Shown in pieces: positions 22,194 to 34,038 of a stretch of 64,000 nt of DNA. The stretch's first letter is position 1. Each line of letters starts with the position of its first letter. Source of the stretch: Pterobdella sp. o SKG-2022. Lineage: Eukaryota > Annelida > Clitellata > Hirudinida > Piscicolidae. Location: positions 1,141,936 through 1,205,935 of the forward strand of contig OZ038327.1 in NCBI GenBank assembly GCA_964035795.1, read 5' to 3'. Both the position numbers and the translations under genes were made by a program. The notes below the pieces were generated by a model, which saw only the letters and a list, made by a program, of their open reading frames with translations, had not been told where the DNA came from and did no database searches.

Positions 22194-24718
22194 ATGGCGC
22201 TTGGGAAACTCTTGGGACACTGGAAATTGGAGAGTAGTGAGAATTTTGAGGAATACATGAAGGCTGTGGGTGGGTGGAGTTTCTCCATTTTTCCCATTTT
22301 TATTGTTATTACTATTTAACCCTGCCCTTATACCACCATCTTACTTAATTCCCACCCTTATACCACAAACTCCTCCTAAACCCTCCAAACCCCTCAACCA
22401 CTATCGCCCTCTTGCACCCACCACCACCAAGCCTTCCTCCACTATACTAATAATTACCACAATCTCTCTGAACCGCTTTCACCATACCCCAAACTTTCCT
22501 TACACCCTTCTCCCCTTTGCCACAGATGTTGGTCTGGTGAGTAGAAAAATGGGAGCGACTGTGAAACCAGACGTCAAAATCAGCGAAGAAGGTACTAGAA
22601 TTATGTTTATTAATATATTATTTCTATTATTATTATTTTATTTACATTTTTATTCTTTTTATTGTTATTATCATTTTATCTTAAAGATTTTTTTATTTAT
22701 ATTCTTGAACTTTCATTAAACTTTTCACTAATAAATCTTCTCATCTCTACACTTATTCTCAATGTTTTTTTTAACTCAATGTTATTTATTATTATTTTTT
22801 TTTTTAATTTTTTTATTATTTATATTTTCAATATTTTTTTCAAATCAACCTCTTCAAAACTCGTCTGCTATCTCTGTTATCCCTAACTCACCGACATAAG
22901 AAGACCGAAGAAAGTAGACCAACAATTGATAACCCAGTACCAAAGTCCGACATTATTAGCATCTCAAATCATAACATTACTATAGCAGTAGAAGCTTGAA
23001 TAAGACTCTGTAACAACAGTAGAAGCTTGAATAAGACTCTGTAACAACAGTAGAAGCTTGAATAAGACTCTGTAACAACATTAGAAGCTTGAAATCATTA
23101 AACTACAACAGTGGAATTTTAAGCCGTAATTTTATAACAGTGACATCTTAATTAAAATGATATGATGAGGAATTAAATTAAAAGTAAATATATACTTATC
23201 TAAAACCTTTGCTCCTATCGCCATTAAAAAGAACAACACAGTTTAAACTAAAAATCTAAAATATCTTTTACACCACCTCCTACTACCACTATCATCACAC
23301 CCACCCTCCACCACTCCTACCACCAATAACCCCTCTCCCTCAAACAGGTGATGAAATCGTATTAAAATCAGAATCCAACATCAAAAACCACGTGATCAAG
23401 TTCAAATTGGGTCAAGAGTTCCAGGAGGTCACTGCTGATGGAAGGAAAGCTCAAGTGAGAAGGGTGGATAGAGAGAGGGAAGAAAAAGATGGGAAAAAAG
23501 GGGGGGAGTTAGATGGAGATAGGGAGAAAGAAGAGGATGTTTGGAAGATTGAACGAATAATTAGATAAGATGGATGGATTGACAAATTTTTGTAGAAATA
23601 GCTTAGCAAAGTGAAAAATGTACCATTAGATTAGGTGAGTGAATGAAGGGACGTTGGAGAAATTGGGTCATAATTTCGATCTGCCTTCTGTTTTGCTCAT
23701 TCAGTCCCTATTTATCTTTTTAATCAACTATTTTTCTCAAATTAAATTTGTTCAATCTAGCTTACTTATTTTTTTTTTTCATCTGATAAGAAAGGTTTGT
23801 GTGATGGTTTGCAGAGTTGTGCCTAGAAAAAGTGCTAACAATAAAAATAATAATTAATTAATAGTAACAATAATAATAAAATAATATTAATACTAACTAC
23901 GAAAGAATCGATTTAAAAATATTAAAAATTTTAATAGTGAATATATAACAACCAATACTGTGAATAATAAAAAAATAAAAACAAAAAAAAATAATAACAT
24001 TAAAAGCGAGTAAATTTTTATAAAAAGAGTCATAAGAATGAAACCCCAACAACAAAAACAAGCAACAACAATCATAAACCACAACAACAAAAGCAACAAA
24101 AAAAACACAACAACAACAATAGCAACAAACTAAAACCATACAAACAATAACTAAAACCACAAAAAAAATAACTTAAATAACAACACCCTCCCCCCTCTTC
24201 CAGACGACATTCACACTAGAAGGTGACAAACTGGTACAGAAACAAGGGGGTCCAGGGATCGTGCCCTCCACCATTACCAGGCAGGTGGATGACCAGGGCA
24301 AGCTTATCACTGTTAGTTGGTGTTGTTGCTATTATTTTTTTTTGTTATAATTTTTTCTGTTACTATTATTTTCGTCGTTATTAATATAGTTATTTTCGTT
24401 GTTATTGATTATTACTAGTGTGTTTAGACTTTTTTATTTCATTTAGACGCAATTATTGGCAGTTTGAAGTTTTTTTCATATTTATTATTTAGAAAAGTAT
24501 TGAAAATTTAATATCATTATTTGCATCTCAATTATCTGTTTTTAAAAATAAATCCATTTTTCAACATTTAATAGGGTTATAATTTCTATTATTATTCATA
24601 TTGTTATGATTATTTATTGTCTAAATCAAATTATTACTATTTTGTATTTATTATTATTCTACAGACCTGTGAAGGAAAAGGAGTTGTCAGTATCAGAACC
24701 TACAGCAGAGCCGCATAA
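22194..24718 (+). CDS. FABP: Fatty-acid-binding protein (iLBP family), 5 exons
   Basis: Small cytosolic beta-barrel carrier of fatty acids or retinoids. Exons: 22194-22269, 22526-22591, 23348-23454, 24204-24311, 24665-24718. All phases agree and give about 136 residues (132 is usual). Landmarks: [18 protein letters not shown] at the N-terminus (the GxWxLxxSxNFxxYM signature); [19 protein letters not shown] followed by TADGRK (the classic EFxExTxDxRK segment); [11 protein letters not shown]; and the last exon ends [10 protein letters not shown], supplying the Arg-x-Tyr pair that binds the ligand carboxylate. The third intron contains no domain. Most animal FABP genes have four exons; the extra split here, after SEEG, is lineage-specific. 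AATAAA overlaps the region just past the stop (about 24717). Confidence 0.95.
22983..23092 (+). repeat. 31-bp minisatellite in FABP intron 2
   Basis: About 3.5 copies of a 31-base unit containing GAAGCTTGAATAAGACTCTG, with periodic matches starting at 22991, 23022, 23053 and 23084. The last copy is truncated. Confidence 0.9.
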
Positions 24719-25839
24719 TAAAATAATAGAAAAACATCATAATAAATCCTATTTTTTTATGCTTGAAGATATCCCAATCAATAAAAAATCCATCATTTTT
24801 ATTTATCAATTGATTTGATGATTTTTTTTATTAAAAACTGATATTCATCAATTTTTTGAGCAAAAATGCATTTAACAATTTTTTTTATGGTAAATAACAA
24901 AATCTCAATATAATTGGTTGAAAAATAAAACAAAATTGAAAAAAAAAAACTGAGAAAAACAAGCTAAAAAACAAAATAAAAATAATCACCTATATAAATA
25001 AGACATTGAAAAATGAAGAAAAAACTAAGCTAAAAATAAACTCGATTGTAAACAAATGAATTCAAGTCAACTGGTGTTGATGTTTCCAATGTAAAATATT
25101 TGACGAGTTTGCAAGATATCACAATAGTAAAAAATAATAAGAATAATAATAAGAAGAATAATAATAATCAATAACATAAAAAATTTAAATGCCAGTTTGG
25201 GAAATTCTTCACATGAATCTGAGCCAGCTAAAAAAGGGACATTAAAATCGAAGGACAATAACAAAAAGCAATGAAATGCTAATAATAACAATAATAATAA
25301 AAAAGAAAAAAATAAAAATAATGAAAAAAAATTTTTTTAAATCAATATTTTTGATTTTTTTCTGTTAGCACAGATGTAGAATATAAATACAACTGCTACT
25401 TCAGTATTATTATTATTACAACTATTATTATTATTATTATTATTAGTAATTACCATTATTATTATTATTGCTCTTGTTTGAATATTACACTTATTGCTAA
25501 TTATAATACAACCATCCTCATCACTATCACCCTCATCATCATCACCTTCATCATCCTCATCATCATCACCTTCATCATCCTCATCACTATCACCATCATC
25601 ATCAATATTACACGGTGTTATAAGGAAGAGTGGTGATCAGAAACAAATATATATATAAATATGCCACAAGACTTCTTCTCCTTCCTCTAAAAAATTCAAT
25701 TTCTTTTTCCTCCTTCCTCATTTTAGTCACCAAAGAATTAAATCGCTCCATTTTTCTTCAACCCCCAAAAAACTCACCAAGCCACCAAAAAAACCCAACC
25801 AGTTCATCCAAACCAGTCCCTTACCTAAGCCACTAAGAT
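24719..25839. other. Spacer between convergent FABP and HAD phosphatase genes
   Basis: A/T-rich 3' flanks with AAT/ATT tracts (25130-25170, 25400-25480) and a CATCAT/CATCCT pyrimidine-rich array at about 25510-25600. Nothing coding is recognised. Confidence 0.5.
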
Positions 25840-28800
25840 TCATACAAACCCTTCGACATCAGCAAACGAATATACAAAATGGTGCGGGAGGATTTTCGGC
25901 TGACTAGACGGCATAGAGAACTCTGCGACCGTTTCCATGGAGGTGACACCAGACAAAACCAGCAACGTCTGCATCCCGTTGTTCAAGCCGAATTTGATGT
26001 CTGTGTCTAGTCTGTTGAAAAAATTTTTGATGGATGGTTTATTATAATAATAATTATTTTATTATTATTAGTATTATTTATTTAATATTATTATTATCAT
26101 TATTAGATTTTGAATTCGATTATTTTTAATTGGACGTTAGCTAGGGCTGGCAGTTTATAAAAATTTGCCCCAAATAATCTAGACTGACTGCTGGCAACCC
26201 CAGTTACTAGAACGGACAAAGCCGTATAACCTAATTAGATTTTATATTTAAATTAGTATTATTATTAGACGTTCAATCTCACATTCCTTCTGCCATACCC
26301 CCACCCACCTGTCCCCAACCATTAAACTCTTGCTGAAGTCCACATTACACGTCTTTTTAATGACGTCCGCCATGACATGTTCAGGTTTACCGCAGTTTAC
26401 TTCCGGTTCTCTGATATCGGGTATTTGGTGGGTATTTATGAAGAATCTACCACTACTACTACTACTACCACTACTACTACTACCACCACACAACCTTCCG
26501 GAAGCAACTGCCACCATCGCCACTACAGATCCCCCGCCAGGAAACACCTACCAATGATCGTATTAACTATTAATATTATTTTCGAAAAAAAAAACAAGAA
26601 AATGAAATCGAATCCCACCACACATCTCTGACCCACCACCATCCTCTCATATCACACCAAAAATCCACTCTTACAGTTTCCATCTTTCACCCAAAACAGC
26701 CATTTTTTCACTCTACTCCACCACCATTCATCTCCCCATACCCACTCTCTCACCACACCACAATCCAACCCATCCTCTCTCCCCACCCACCTTGCCGTTA
26801 GCTCCAGGGTAAGTAGTATCCAGATTTGTGGCAATAAAAGGAATTCTGGTCTGGTGAAGGTACGACATGGCCTGGTAGCCTTTGAGGTAAGAAAAGTCTT
26901 CTGTTAGACCCACTACCACTGCTGATACCTGGTTGAGGAGGAAAGATGGGGAAGTCATGGAAGGAAGGGAGAAATGGAGGATATGGGAGAAGAGAAATGA
27001 AAAAAAGAAAAGATGGGTTATGGAGAAATAAAATGGAACAAAGGTAGAAGGGTTACTGAAAAGTTGAGGTAATATATGAGAGAAGGTTCAAGGGAAGAAT
27101 GTTTGCGATAGAAGAAGAAGAAAAAAGGAGAAAGAGGCGGAAGGGAAGTCATGAGAAAATGTTTAAAAAGGAGAAGACGTGTTATGCTAGATAGATAAAG
27201 AGATAGATAGATGATGAGGATAGACACGTTTTTATTGGGGAAAGTGTTATGATAGATAGATCAGAGGATGAGTGTATATGTCAAAAAAAGATTTATAAAT
27301 AAATAGATAACAATAATAAAAATAATAATTAGAATGAAAAAATAATAATAATAACCCGGTCATCTTTCTTGTACTCTTGCAATCTTTCCATCGTTGAGTT
27401 TGCTTTGAAATTCTATTATTATTACTATTATTAATACTACTATTTCCATTATTTTTTTGTTATTATTATTATTATTATTCTTATGATTGAACCTTTTGTG
27501 TAGAAACTACTTTAACACCTTTACTCCTGATCTCATCTTCAAGACCTTGATCTCCTAATAATAATAATAATAATAATAATAACAATAATAATAAAAATAT
27601 CAATAATAATAACCCAGTACAAAGACTGTGCCATAGTTCTTCTCAGCAACATAATGGGCGGCCACGTAGGCAGACGATATTATATTATCCTGTTATTGTT
27701 GTTATTATTATTTTTATTATTCATTATTGTTATATCTGCCTTATTGTTGTTATTATTATTTTTATTATTCATTATTGTTATATCTGCCTTATTGTTGTTA
27801 TTATTATTTTTATTATTCATTATTGTTATATCTGCCTTATTGTTGTTATTATTGAAATAATGATGATGAAAATAAAATAATAATATAAATAATAATAATA
27901 ATAGCAACAGATAAAATAATAATAATAATTTAAATAATAACAAAAATAAAAATAATAATAATAACAATATGGACAGGATACCCCATCCCTATGAGCTTTT
28001 TTGACACTTGGTCACGAGACTTGGAACTGTTGTTGGTGATGTAGAAGATCTTCTTCTTCTGCCATTTTATCATTATTATTATCATTATTCTAATTTTGTT
28101 CATTATTATTTTTTTTATAACTTATATTATTATTGTAATATTTATTATTATTATTAAAATCATTATATATTTATTCTCCATATTTTGAAGTGAAATATAT
28201 TTCTGTTATTAATGTTATTTTCCCAACTTTTTTGCAAGGTCGTTATAATTTTTATTAGCTTTTAATTTATTATAATTATTATTTTTATTATTTTATCCTT
28301 TTGCTCATAATTATTTTTTCTGTTAGTATTATTTTCATTATTTTACTAACTTGTCTCTCAAGCTTGTTTAAAACTTCAGGGACCCCTTTGATAACTGTAC
28401 CTCCTCTGTATAACACTCCTGAGAGAATAAATAAAATGATAATAATAATAATAACAATAAAAAAAAGATTAACATTAATAAGATGAAAAAAAAGAGATAA
28501 CATTGACAGTATTAATAATAATAATGATAATATCCATATTAGATTATATTGCTGTAGGTGTCCCAGTAGCTGGGGTATACAGCAATCGGCTAATGAAAGC
28601 CATTTTTAGTTGGGAGAAAGTTTTCATAGAACTGCCAGCCCAAGCTAATGTCCAACTTGAAACTATCGGATTTCAAGAACCGCCATTCCCACACTTGGGC
28701 AGTTTGCCTTGTAGTTGTCAATAAAGAATGATCCTCCACCAAGCCAAATGACAACGATACCAGGATATCAGTTTGTTGATACCTGTTACCGAAGTCTACT

Positions 28801-29145
28801 GTTATCCAGGTTATAACAGGAAAGCAGTCTCAAATTGGAGATGCTGTCTTCGGTGCAGTTTAACGTCATGCCCAAGACCAAATGATGATAAAATTTGCTA
28901 TTGATGATGAATGAAACTGAAAAAATAATATTCTATCAACCTAACAACATGAAAAGTATTAATAATAGTTTAAATTAAAATAAATTGGAAATAAAAATAC
29001 AAAACAAATTTGAGAAAGAATTAATAACGAATTTTAAAAAATGATGAAACTTATACTCACCATCGCAGTCAAAGAAATAGTTATCAATTTTAGAAAGATA
29101 CTGTTTTCCAATTTTATCATTAAGTTTTGTAGGTAAATTTGCCAT
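25840..29145 (-). CDS. HAD-family phosphoglycolate / pyridoxal phosphatase (PGP/PDXP type), 10 exons
   Basis: Cytosolic C2-cap HAD phosphatase. PGP members hydrolyse 2-phosphoglycolate and related by-products; PDXP members hydrolyse pyridoxal phosphate. Sequence alone does not decide which. Minus-strand exons: 29145-29061, 28418-28351, 28058-27975, 27689-27614, 27554-27493, 27412-27356, 26928-26791, 26547-26495, 26410-26309, 26011-25840. All phases join, giving about 298 residues. Motif I is FFDCDG at the end of exon 1; motif II is YITNNSSKSR in exon 3; the cap segment is AVVVGLTEDFSY and FIATNLDTTYP in exon 7; motif III lysine is in CGKPEHV (exon 9); motif IV is VGDRLDTD, split by the exon 9/10 junction. 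The first intron carries a dispersed repeat (28538-28890). It is head-to-head with the beta-carbonic anhydrase gene. Confidence 0.95.
26130..26240 (+). repeat. Dispersed repeat family, copy A
   Basis: Contains TTGGACGTTAGCTAGGGCTG, then TCTAGACTGACTGCTG, then CAGTTACT and ATAACCTAATTAGAT. The same ordered blocks recur at 28538-28657 (inverted), 33519-33590 and 48255-48360. It lies in an intron of the HAD phosphatase gene. Confidence 0.75.
27695..27860 (+). repeat. 48-bp minisatellite in a phosphatase intron
   Basis: Three and a fraction copies of a 48-base T-rich unit containing TATATCTGCCTTATTGTTG, with phase points at 27731, 27779 and 27827. The right half of the same intron is AAT-rich and complementary to this array. 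Confidence 0.9.
28538..28890 (-). mobile_element. Dispersed repeat family, copy D, longest copy (SINE or LINE-tail-like)
   Basis: A GC-richer island inside intron 1 of the HAD phosphatase gene. Read on the minus strand, its end (28657-28538) carries the family core: TTGGACATTAGCTTGGGCTG, CGATTGCTGTA, CCCAGCTACTGGGAC and ATAATCTAAT. The preceding 230 bases are unlike the surrounding A/T tracts and may be the rest of the element, including GGTCTTGGGCATGACGTTAA. No long coding frame is present. Its true ends are not known. Confidence 0.6.
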
Positions 29146-29545
29146 TTTCAATATCTAATTTATAGATAATTTTTTTTTTAAATTCAAATTATGATGCAAT
29201 AAAAAAGTGAAACAAAAAAAAATGTTTTATTGATGCTGTTTTTTTAGTTTTATTTTTACGGTTAGTTTACATGTGAACGACCTCAACAAGAAAAATGAAC
29301 TTTGATCAAAACATATATAAGAAAAAAAACTTTGTTCAAATATTTTTTCGATAATTTTTTCAAACATATTCTTTTAAATACACTTGAAAAATTTCTCACT
29401 CACTTTAAATTTCATTCGAACCTAACCATATCTTCAATTGGACAACTTCTCAAACTTTCAAAAAGAACAAAGGGGTATAACCTACATCATTTTAGATACT
29501 AAACAAACTTCAAAAAATTTACCTCGTTTGGTCCAATCCTAGAAA
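29146..29545. promoter_or_regulatory. Shared upstream region of HAD phosphatase and beta-carbonic anhydrase
   Basis: Four hundred bases separate two divergent ATGs (29145 minus, 29546 plus). The sequence is A/T-rich, with no exon and no clear consensus TATA in either direction. Both promoters must lie here unless there are leader exons further away. Confidence 0.5.
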
Positions 29546-31440
29546 ATGTCAGGTTTAGAAAAACTTCTCAAAAGTATCCTGAAATATCAGAGCACTCTGA
29601 AATCTCGGATTTCTACCAGGTTGTCAGAAATCGAGAAAAATCCCAAAGTAAGATTTTAATTTTTAAAAATTCAAACATTAATAAAATTTATTTAAAAATG
29701 AATTTTGAATGCCGGTTTTATTTTTATTCAAAATTTCGCACCCTTCTATTAATTTTATAAAACATTTTGAACTAGCCTAGAATTTTATAAAAACACGTTT
29801 TAGACTTATCAACATTTTTCAAAATTTTTTCACAACTTTTCCAAACTCCTTTTATATAATATCTTCACCCTCCCATTTTCACACAAATCTACACCTCAAA
29901 CCTGAGCACTGTTTACTTCACAAACTTTCTTTTGCATTAAAACTTCTAACCAACTCATCCATCTGAACCTCTACCTTCTCCAGATATTAACAGGCCTTAT
30001 GGTGTCTTGCATGGATGCCAGGGTTAATGTACCTAAGATACTGTCTCAAGAACTTGGAGAAGCATTCCATGTAAGTTTTCAATCATGGTAATATGTTTAT
30101 GCTGTCTTTTTCAATTTACTAATAGGCTGTTTCAACTTCCACTTTAACATACAACCCACACTTCATCCACCACCATAATACCCCCACTCTTCTTTCTTCC
30201 CACAGATAAAGAATGCAGGCAATTTCATAGCCCACTACTCCACAGTGTCTGCCACTTCGATATCTACTGAGTCTGCAGGCCTGGAGCTGGCTTGTGTAGT
30301 TAAAGGGATTCCTGATGTTGTGGTCTTTGGGCACTCTGATTGTAAGGTAGGTGGTGTTTGAGGGTGAGGGTTTAACGGGGTGAAAGATGATGATGAGGGG
30401 ATAGATTGATAGTTAGATAAATGAAAAAAAGATAGATAATAATTGCTTCATTCTCTGCTGAGTTAAACGGGCTCTAAACTGAATGATGATGGTAGATAGA
30501 TTGATGAAACGGTGGGTGGATGGGTATTTATATGCATGGACAGATAGATAGTTAGATAGAACCATCTTGATTTGGCAGGCAATGGTTGGCCTACATGACA
30601 GTTTGAAGCCAGGTTGGTCTGTGGAAGACTCACCTCTCAAAGTTATTATTATTTTTGATTTTTTCATCATTTTTATTTTTTTTCAATATTTTTGCTCACT
30701 TTTTGTTATTGATATATTTTTAAGAAGTTTTTTTTTTCTGTTATTTTTTTTATTATTCTTTTTTTATTGTTTGTTTTTTTGTCATCAGATGTGGATTGCC
30801 CGCCATGGAGCCGAATCACTGAAAAAGTATAGAAAGTTCATCAAGAAGGGAGGTATGTGAAGATGAATCAATAATAATAATAATCTAACACAAAACGATG
30901 ATGAATAAATGAGACAGCTATATATAAATAATAATTATTAAAAAATTAATATTAATAAAAAAATAAAAATAAAAAAAACATAATTAACAAAATAATAAAA
31001 ATAATAAAACCTCAGGTCCAATAGGGTTCAAGGAGGCCCACACACCATTTGAGGCTATCATCGATAAGCAACTACCTGACTATGATCAGCTCTCTCAGGT
31101 TATTATTTTTGTTGTTATTTTTATTCTTATTAAAACCACACTAGACCACCTTTATTACTCCTACCACCACCATATCACCATCATTCCTTCCTCCACCTTC
31201 ACCATTGCACCTTTCCACTCTTCAAACCATTTCCCCCTACCTCTCCTTCTCCAGATCAACACTTTACAACAACTAGAGAACATCAGCAGCTACCCCTTTT
31301 TGGTCGAGCGCCTCAAGAACTCCAGCCTTAAGACTCACGCGGTGTGGTTGGACTTGGGTGGAGGGGATGTGTACGTTTTCAGTCGTAAGCTCAAGAAGTT
31401 CGGGCTGGTCACTGATGAGAATATGAAGGATTTCATGTAA
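29546..31440 (+). CDS. CAHbeta: Beta-class carbonic anhydrase, 7 exons
   Basis: Zinc enzyme that hydrates CO2 to bicarbonate; animal beta-CAs are usually mitochondrial or cytosolic. Exons: 29546-29647, 29984-30070, 30206-30346, 30579-30641, 30789-30852, 31016-31098, 31255-31440. All phases join to about 241 residues, close to the insect enzyme. Zinc-site residues are in SCMDAR (Cys plus the Asp-Arg dyad, exon 2) and GHSDC (His and Cys, end of exon 3). Other family segments are KNAGNFI, LELACVVKGIPDVVVFGHSDCK and VNTLQQ-like INTLQQLENISSYPFL with a C-terminal HAVWLDLGGGDVYVFSR. The N-terminal KYQSTLKSR matches the KYRxTxR start of metazoan relatives. No obvious mitochondrial presequence is seen. 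Vertebrates lack this class, so the gene helps place the organism. Confidence 0.97.
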
Positions 31441-33073
31441 AGTTGATGATAATAGCGGGGAAGAGTACTAATAATATTAATGGTGATAGCAATAGTGGTT
31501 AGCAATATTATTATAGACAAATAATAATAATATATAAATAATACTAAAATAATAATAATCACGGAATAATAATAATAAAAATGAATAATATAATTGCAAT
31601 CATAAAAACAATAAAAATAATAACCATCAAAATAATTATATAATAATAATCACGGTATTTATTATTTTTTTATTCGGTTTATCATTATTATTGTTATTAT
31701 TTCCCAGTTTAAGCAACAAAAACAAAGCGATCCATGATGAGACCATTTATTTTTGTTTAAGATATTTATTTTAAATCTATTTCTAGCGGGTTTTTGTGGG
31801 GAGATTACTATTTTATCGTCTGTTTTTGTTGGTTTTGACTTGCTTTCATTTATTTTTGATTCTTTTTTTTTTGATACTGTTTGAGTAGATTTTTGTATAC
31901 TTTTTTGATGAGAAATATTTTAATTAGCGCTATAAAATTTCTATTATTAAAATTTCAATTTTATTTTTTTTTCATGATGTTTTAAATGTCTTCATAATAT
32001 TTTACTTTAGTTTTTCGTGAAAATTATTTAAATAACTATAGAATAATATAGTTTTTTTTCATAAAAATTATTTTTCTGATCTTGCCTCACAATCTAGTTT
32101 TTTCCTCCTCCAAATTGTCTTATATTAAATGCATCTCTCCCAATCTTACTTTTATATTTATAAACATCATTATATTAAACTTCACCTCTTTTTACCAATC
32201 TTATCACACCGTTTTCGACCTATGCTCTGATAACCCTGTTATAAATAATATTGTCTTTTTGAAGTTTAATCATGCTATTTTTAGAAATTTTTCATCTTTT
32301 ATTGCTAATATTTGTTGCATCTTTTTCTAATCAAGCTCGTTGCCATTTTATATTAATTTTTTGAAATAGATATAAATATCTTTTTAGCTTCGGTTTGTGA
32401 GAGAATTTTAGTACATTTATCAAGCAAGAACAGCTATAATTTTGAATAAGTTTAGCCTTATTATAAAACTTCATGCATGATCTTTTATTATAAATATTCT
32501 TTTTTCGATTTAATTATTGTAGTCATCCCAATTCACATATTGATTAAGCCTCCGCCATCACAGTTAATTCTGCTCCAGCAGTTTTAAATTCACTTTTAAC
32601 TCATTATAATCAGTTTTTTACATTTAAATTCATTTCAAACTTATTTAAGTATACCAATTTCTGATTTTTTCTTCTAGTTTAGTTTACATTCACTTAAATT
32701 TTTATATAATTAGTATTTTCAGGTTTATATTTTAGTTTCAGCTTTAATACATTTTGAGTTTCAATTCCATATAAATCCTCTTCGTCACTAACTTTCATAA
32801 TTGCTCTTACTGCACCAATGAAGCTGTCAGTGAACCATCTTCACTTCTGTATGTTATGTTCCTCTAGCATCAGTTCTTCTAACACCAAATTCATTTGAAC
32901 TCGTTAAATTGTTTATTTTAATGCCATATTTCAACTTAAATTAAACCCACAAACAACATAACAACCCTAATTTGTTGAGTGACAACTCTGCATTTGAAGA
33001 CTTTAACAGTTTCGTGCTACTATTATAATATTCGTTATTTTTCTTGAAAAGATATCCTATCTGCTTATCACTT

Positions 33074-33191
33074 TGGGGTGTGATCTAGTGGCAGCAAGAG
33101 TAATATTTCACATTATTAGCAAATTTAAAATATAATTTGAAGTTTATTAAAACGAAAACCTAAAAATCCCCTGGGTTCGATTACACCAGCC
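33074..33191 (+). other. tRNA-like fragment (tRNA pseudogene or SINE head)
   Basis: A box-like GATCTAGTGGCAGCAAGAG is followed 70 bases later by a B-box match, GGTTCGATTAC. The ends GGTGT (33077-33181 side start at 33077-33081) and ACACC (33183-33187) can pair as an acceptor stem. The span is too long and the T arm does not pair well, so a functional tRNA is unlikely. An old tRNA copy or tRNA-derived SINE head with an A/T insertion fits better. Confidence 0.35.
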
Positions 33192-33518
33192 TAAGAAGAA
33201 TCATGAAAAAAGTGGAATTAATATATAAATAAAAATATTTATGGATGATATTAAATATGTTACAAAAAACAGATAACTTGAGAATAAATCAAATATTAAT
33301 AATAGCATCGATTGATGATAAAACATCAATAATATAAATAATTAATAAGAATGATTTAACATTACCCCTACCTCACCCACCCACCATTATTAATTGATTG
33401 ACATGAAGAGCCAATCATAGTACAATAAACTCAAAAACGTGAGTCCAGCAACAAAAGCTTTCTATATCCAACCAATAGACTGTCAGCTTATTTTAAAAGT
33501 GAAATAAAATTTTATATC

Positions 33519-33590
33519 AAATAACTACTACTGCTGTCAACCTTAGTTACTGGGAAACCTAAAGCAGAATAAGCTAAATTAATATATAAT
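33519..33590 (+). repeat. Dispersed repeat family, copy B
   Basis: Shorter, more diverged copy in intergenic DNA, carrying ACTGCTGTCAACC, TTAGTTACTGGGAAACC and ATAAGCTAAATTA in the family order. Confidence 0.6.
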
Positions 33591-34038
33591 TTAAATGGCT
33601 CAATGGAATTATTTGAAATAAAAATATTTCAACCTGAAGTTTAACTTGCATTAACTTTTAAATTATTATCAATAATTACCAAATTACATTATAAACAACT
33701 AAATATTGTTACATAAGTATTAAAAGAAATTAATGGATACTAGCAATATTTCAAATGGTAGATTTGTAGCTTACAATCACATTTTTCAACGATGATTAGG
33801 ATTTCAAATAATTATTTCATAAATATATCTGGGTGATAATAGCGTTAATGCTACTACTGCTTATAATGACAATAGAAATATGAAAGGGATAATAATAATA
33901 TCAGCATTACTACTTATAATAAAAATTAGAATAATCCTGAAAGTAATAATAATACCCTAGAAAATATATAAACAATGAAATAAAAGCATGAAAATATTTT
34001 GAGGCTAATTATTCACAGTAAAATAAAAATAATCCTTA

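Larger units (their letters stand above)
31441..34038. other. 2.6-kb spacer between convergent carbonic anhydrase and ALG5
   Basis: A/T-rich. It contains ATT/AAT tracts, copy B of the dispersed repeat (33519-33590) and a tRNA-like fragment (33074-33191). The short open frame at 32082-32330 has no support from splice sites or homology. I see no gene. Confidence 0.55.

Noticed and set aside
22983..23092. CRISPR-like regular repeats
   Set aside because: The units are directly adjacent without unique spacers and lie in a eukaryotic intron; this is a minisatellite.
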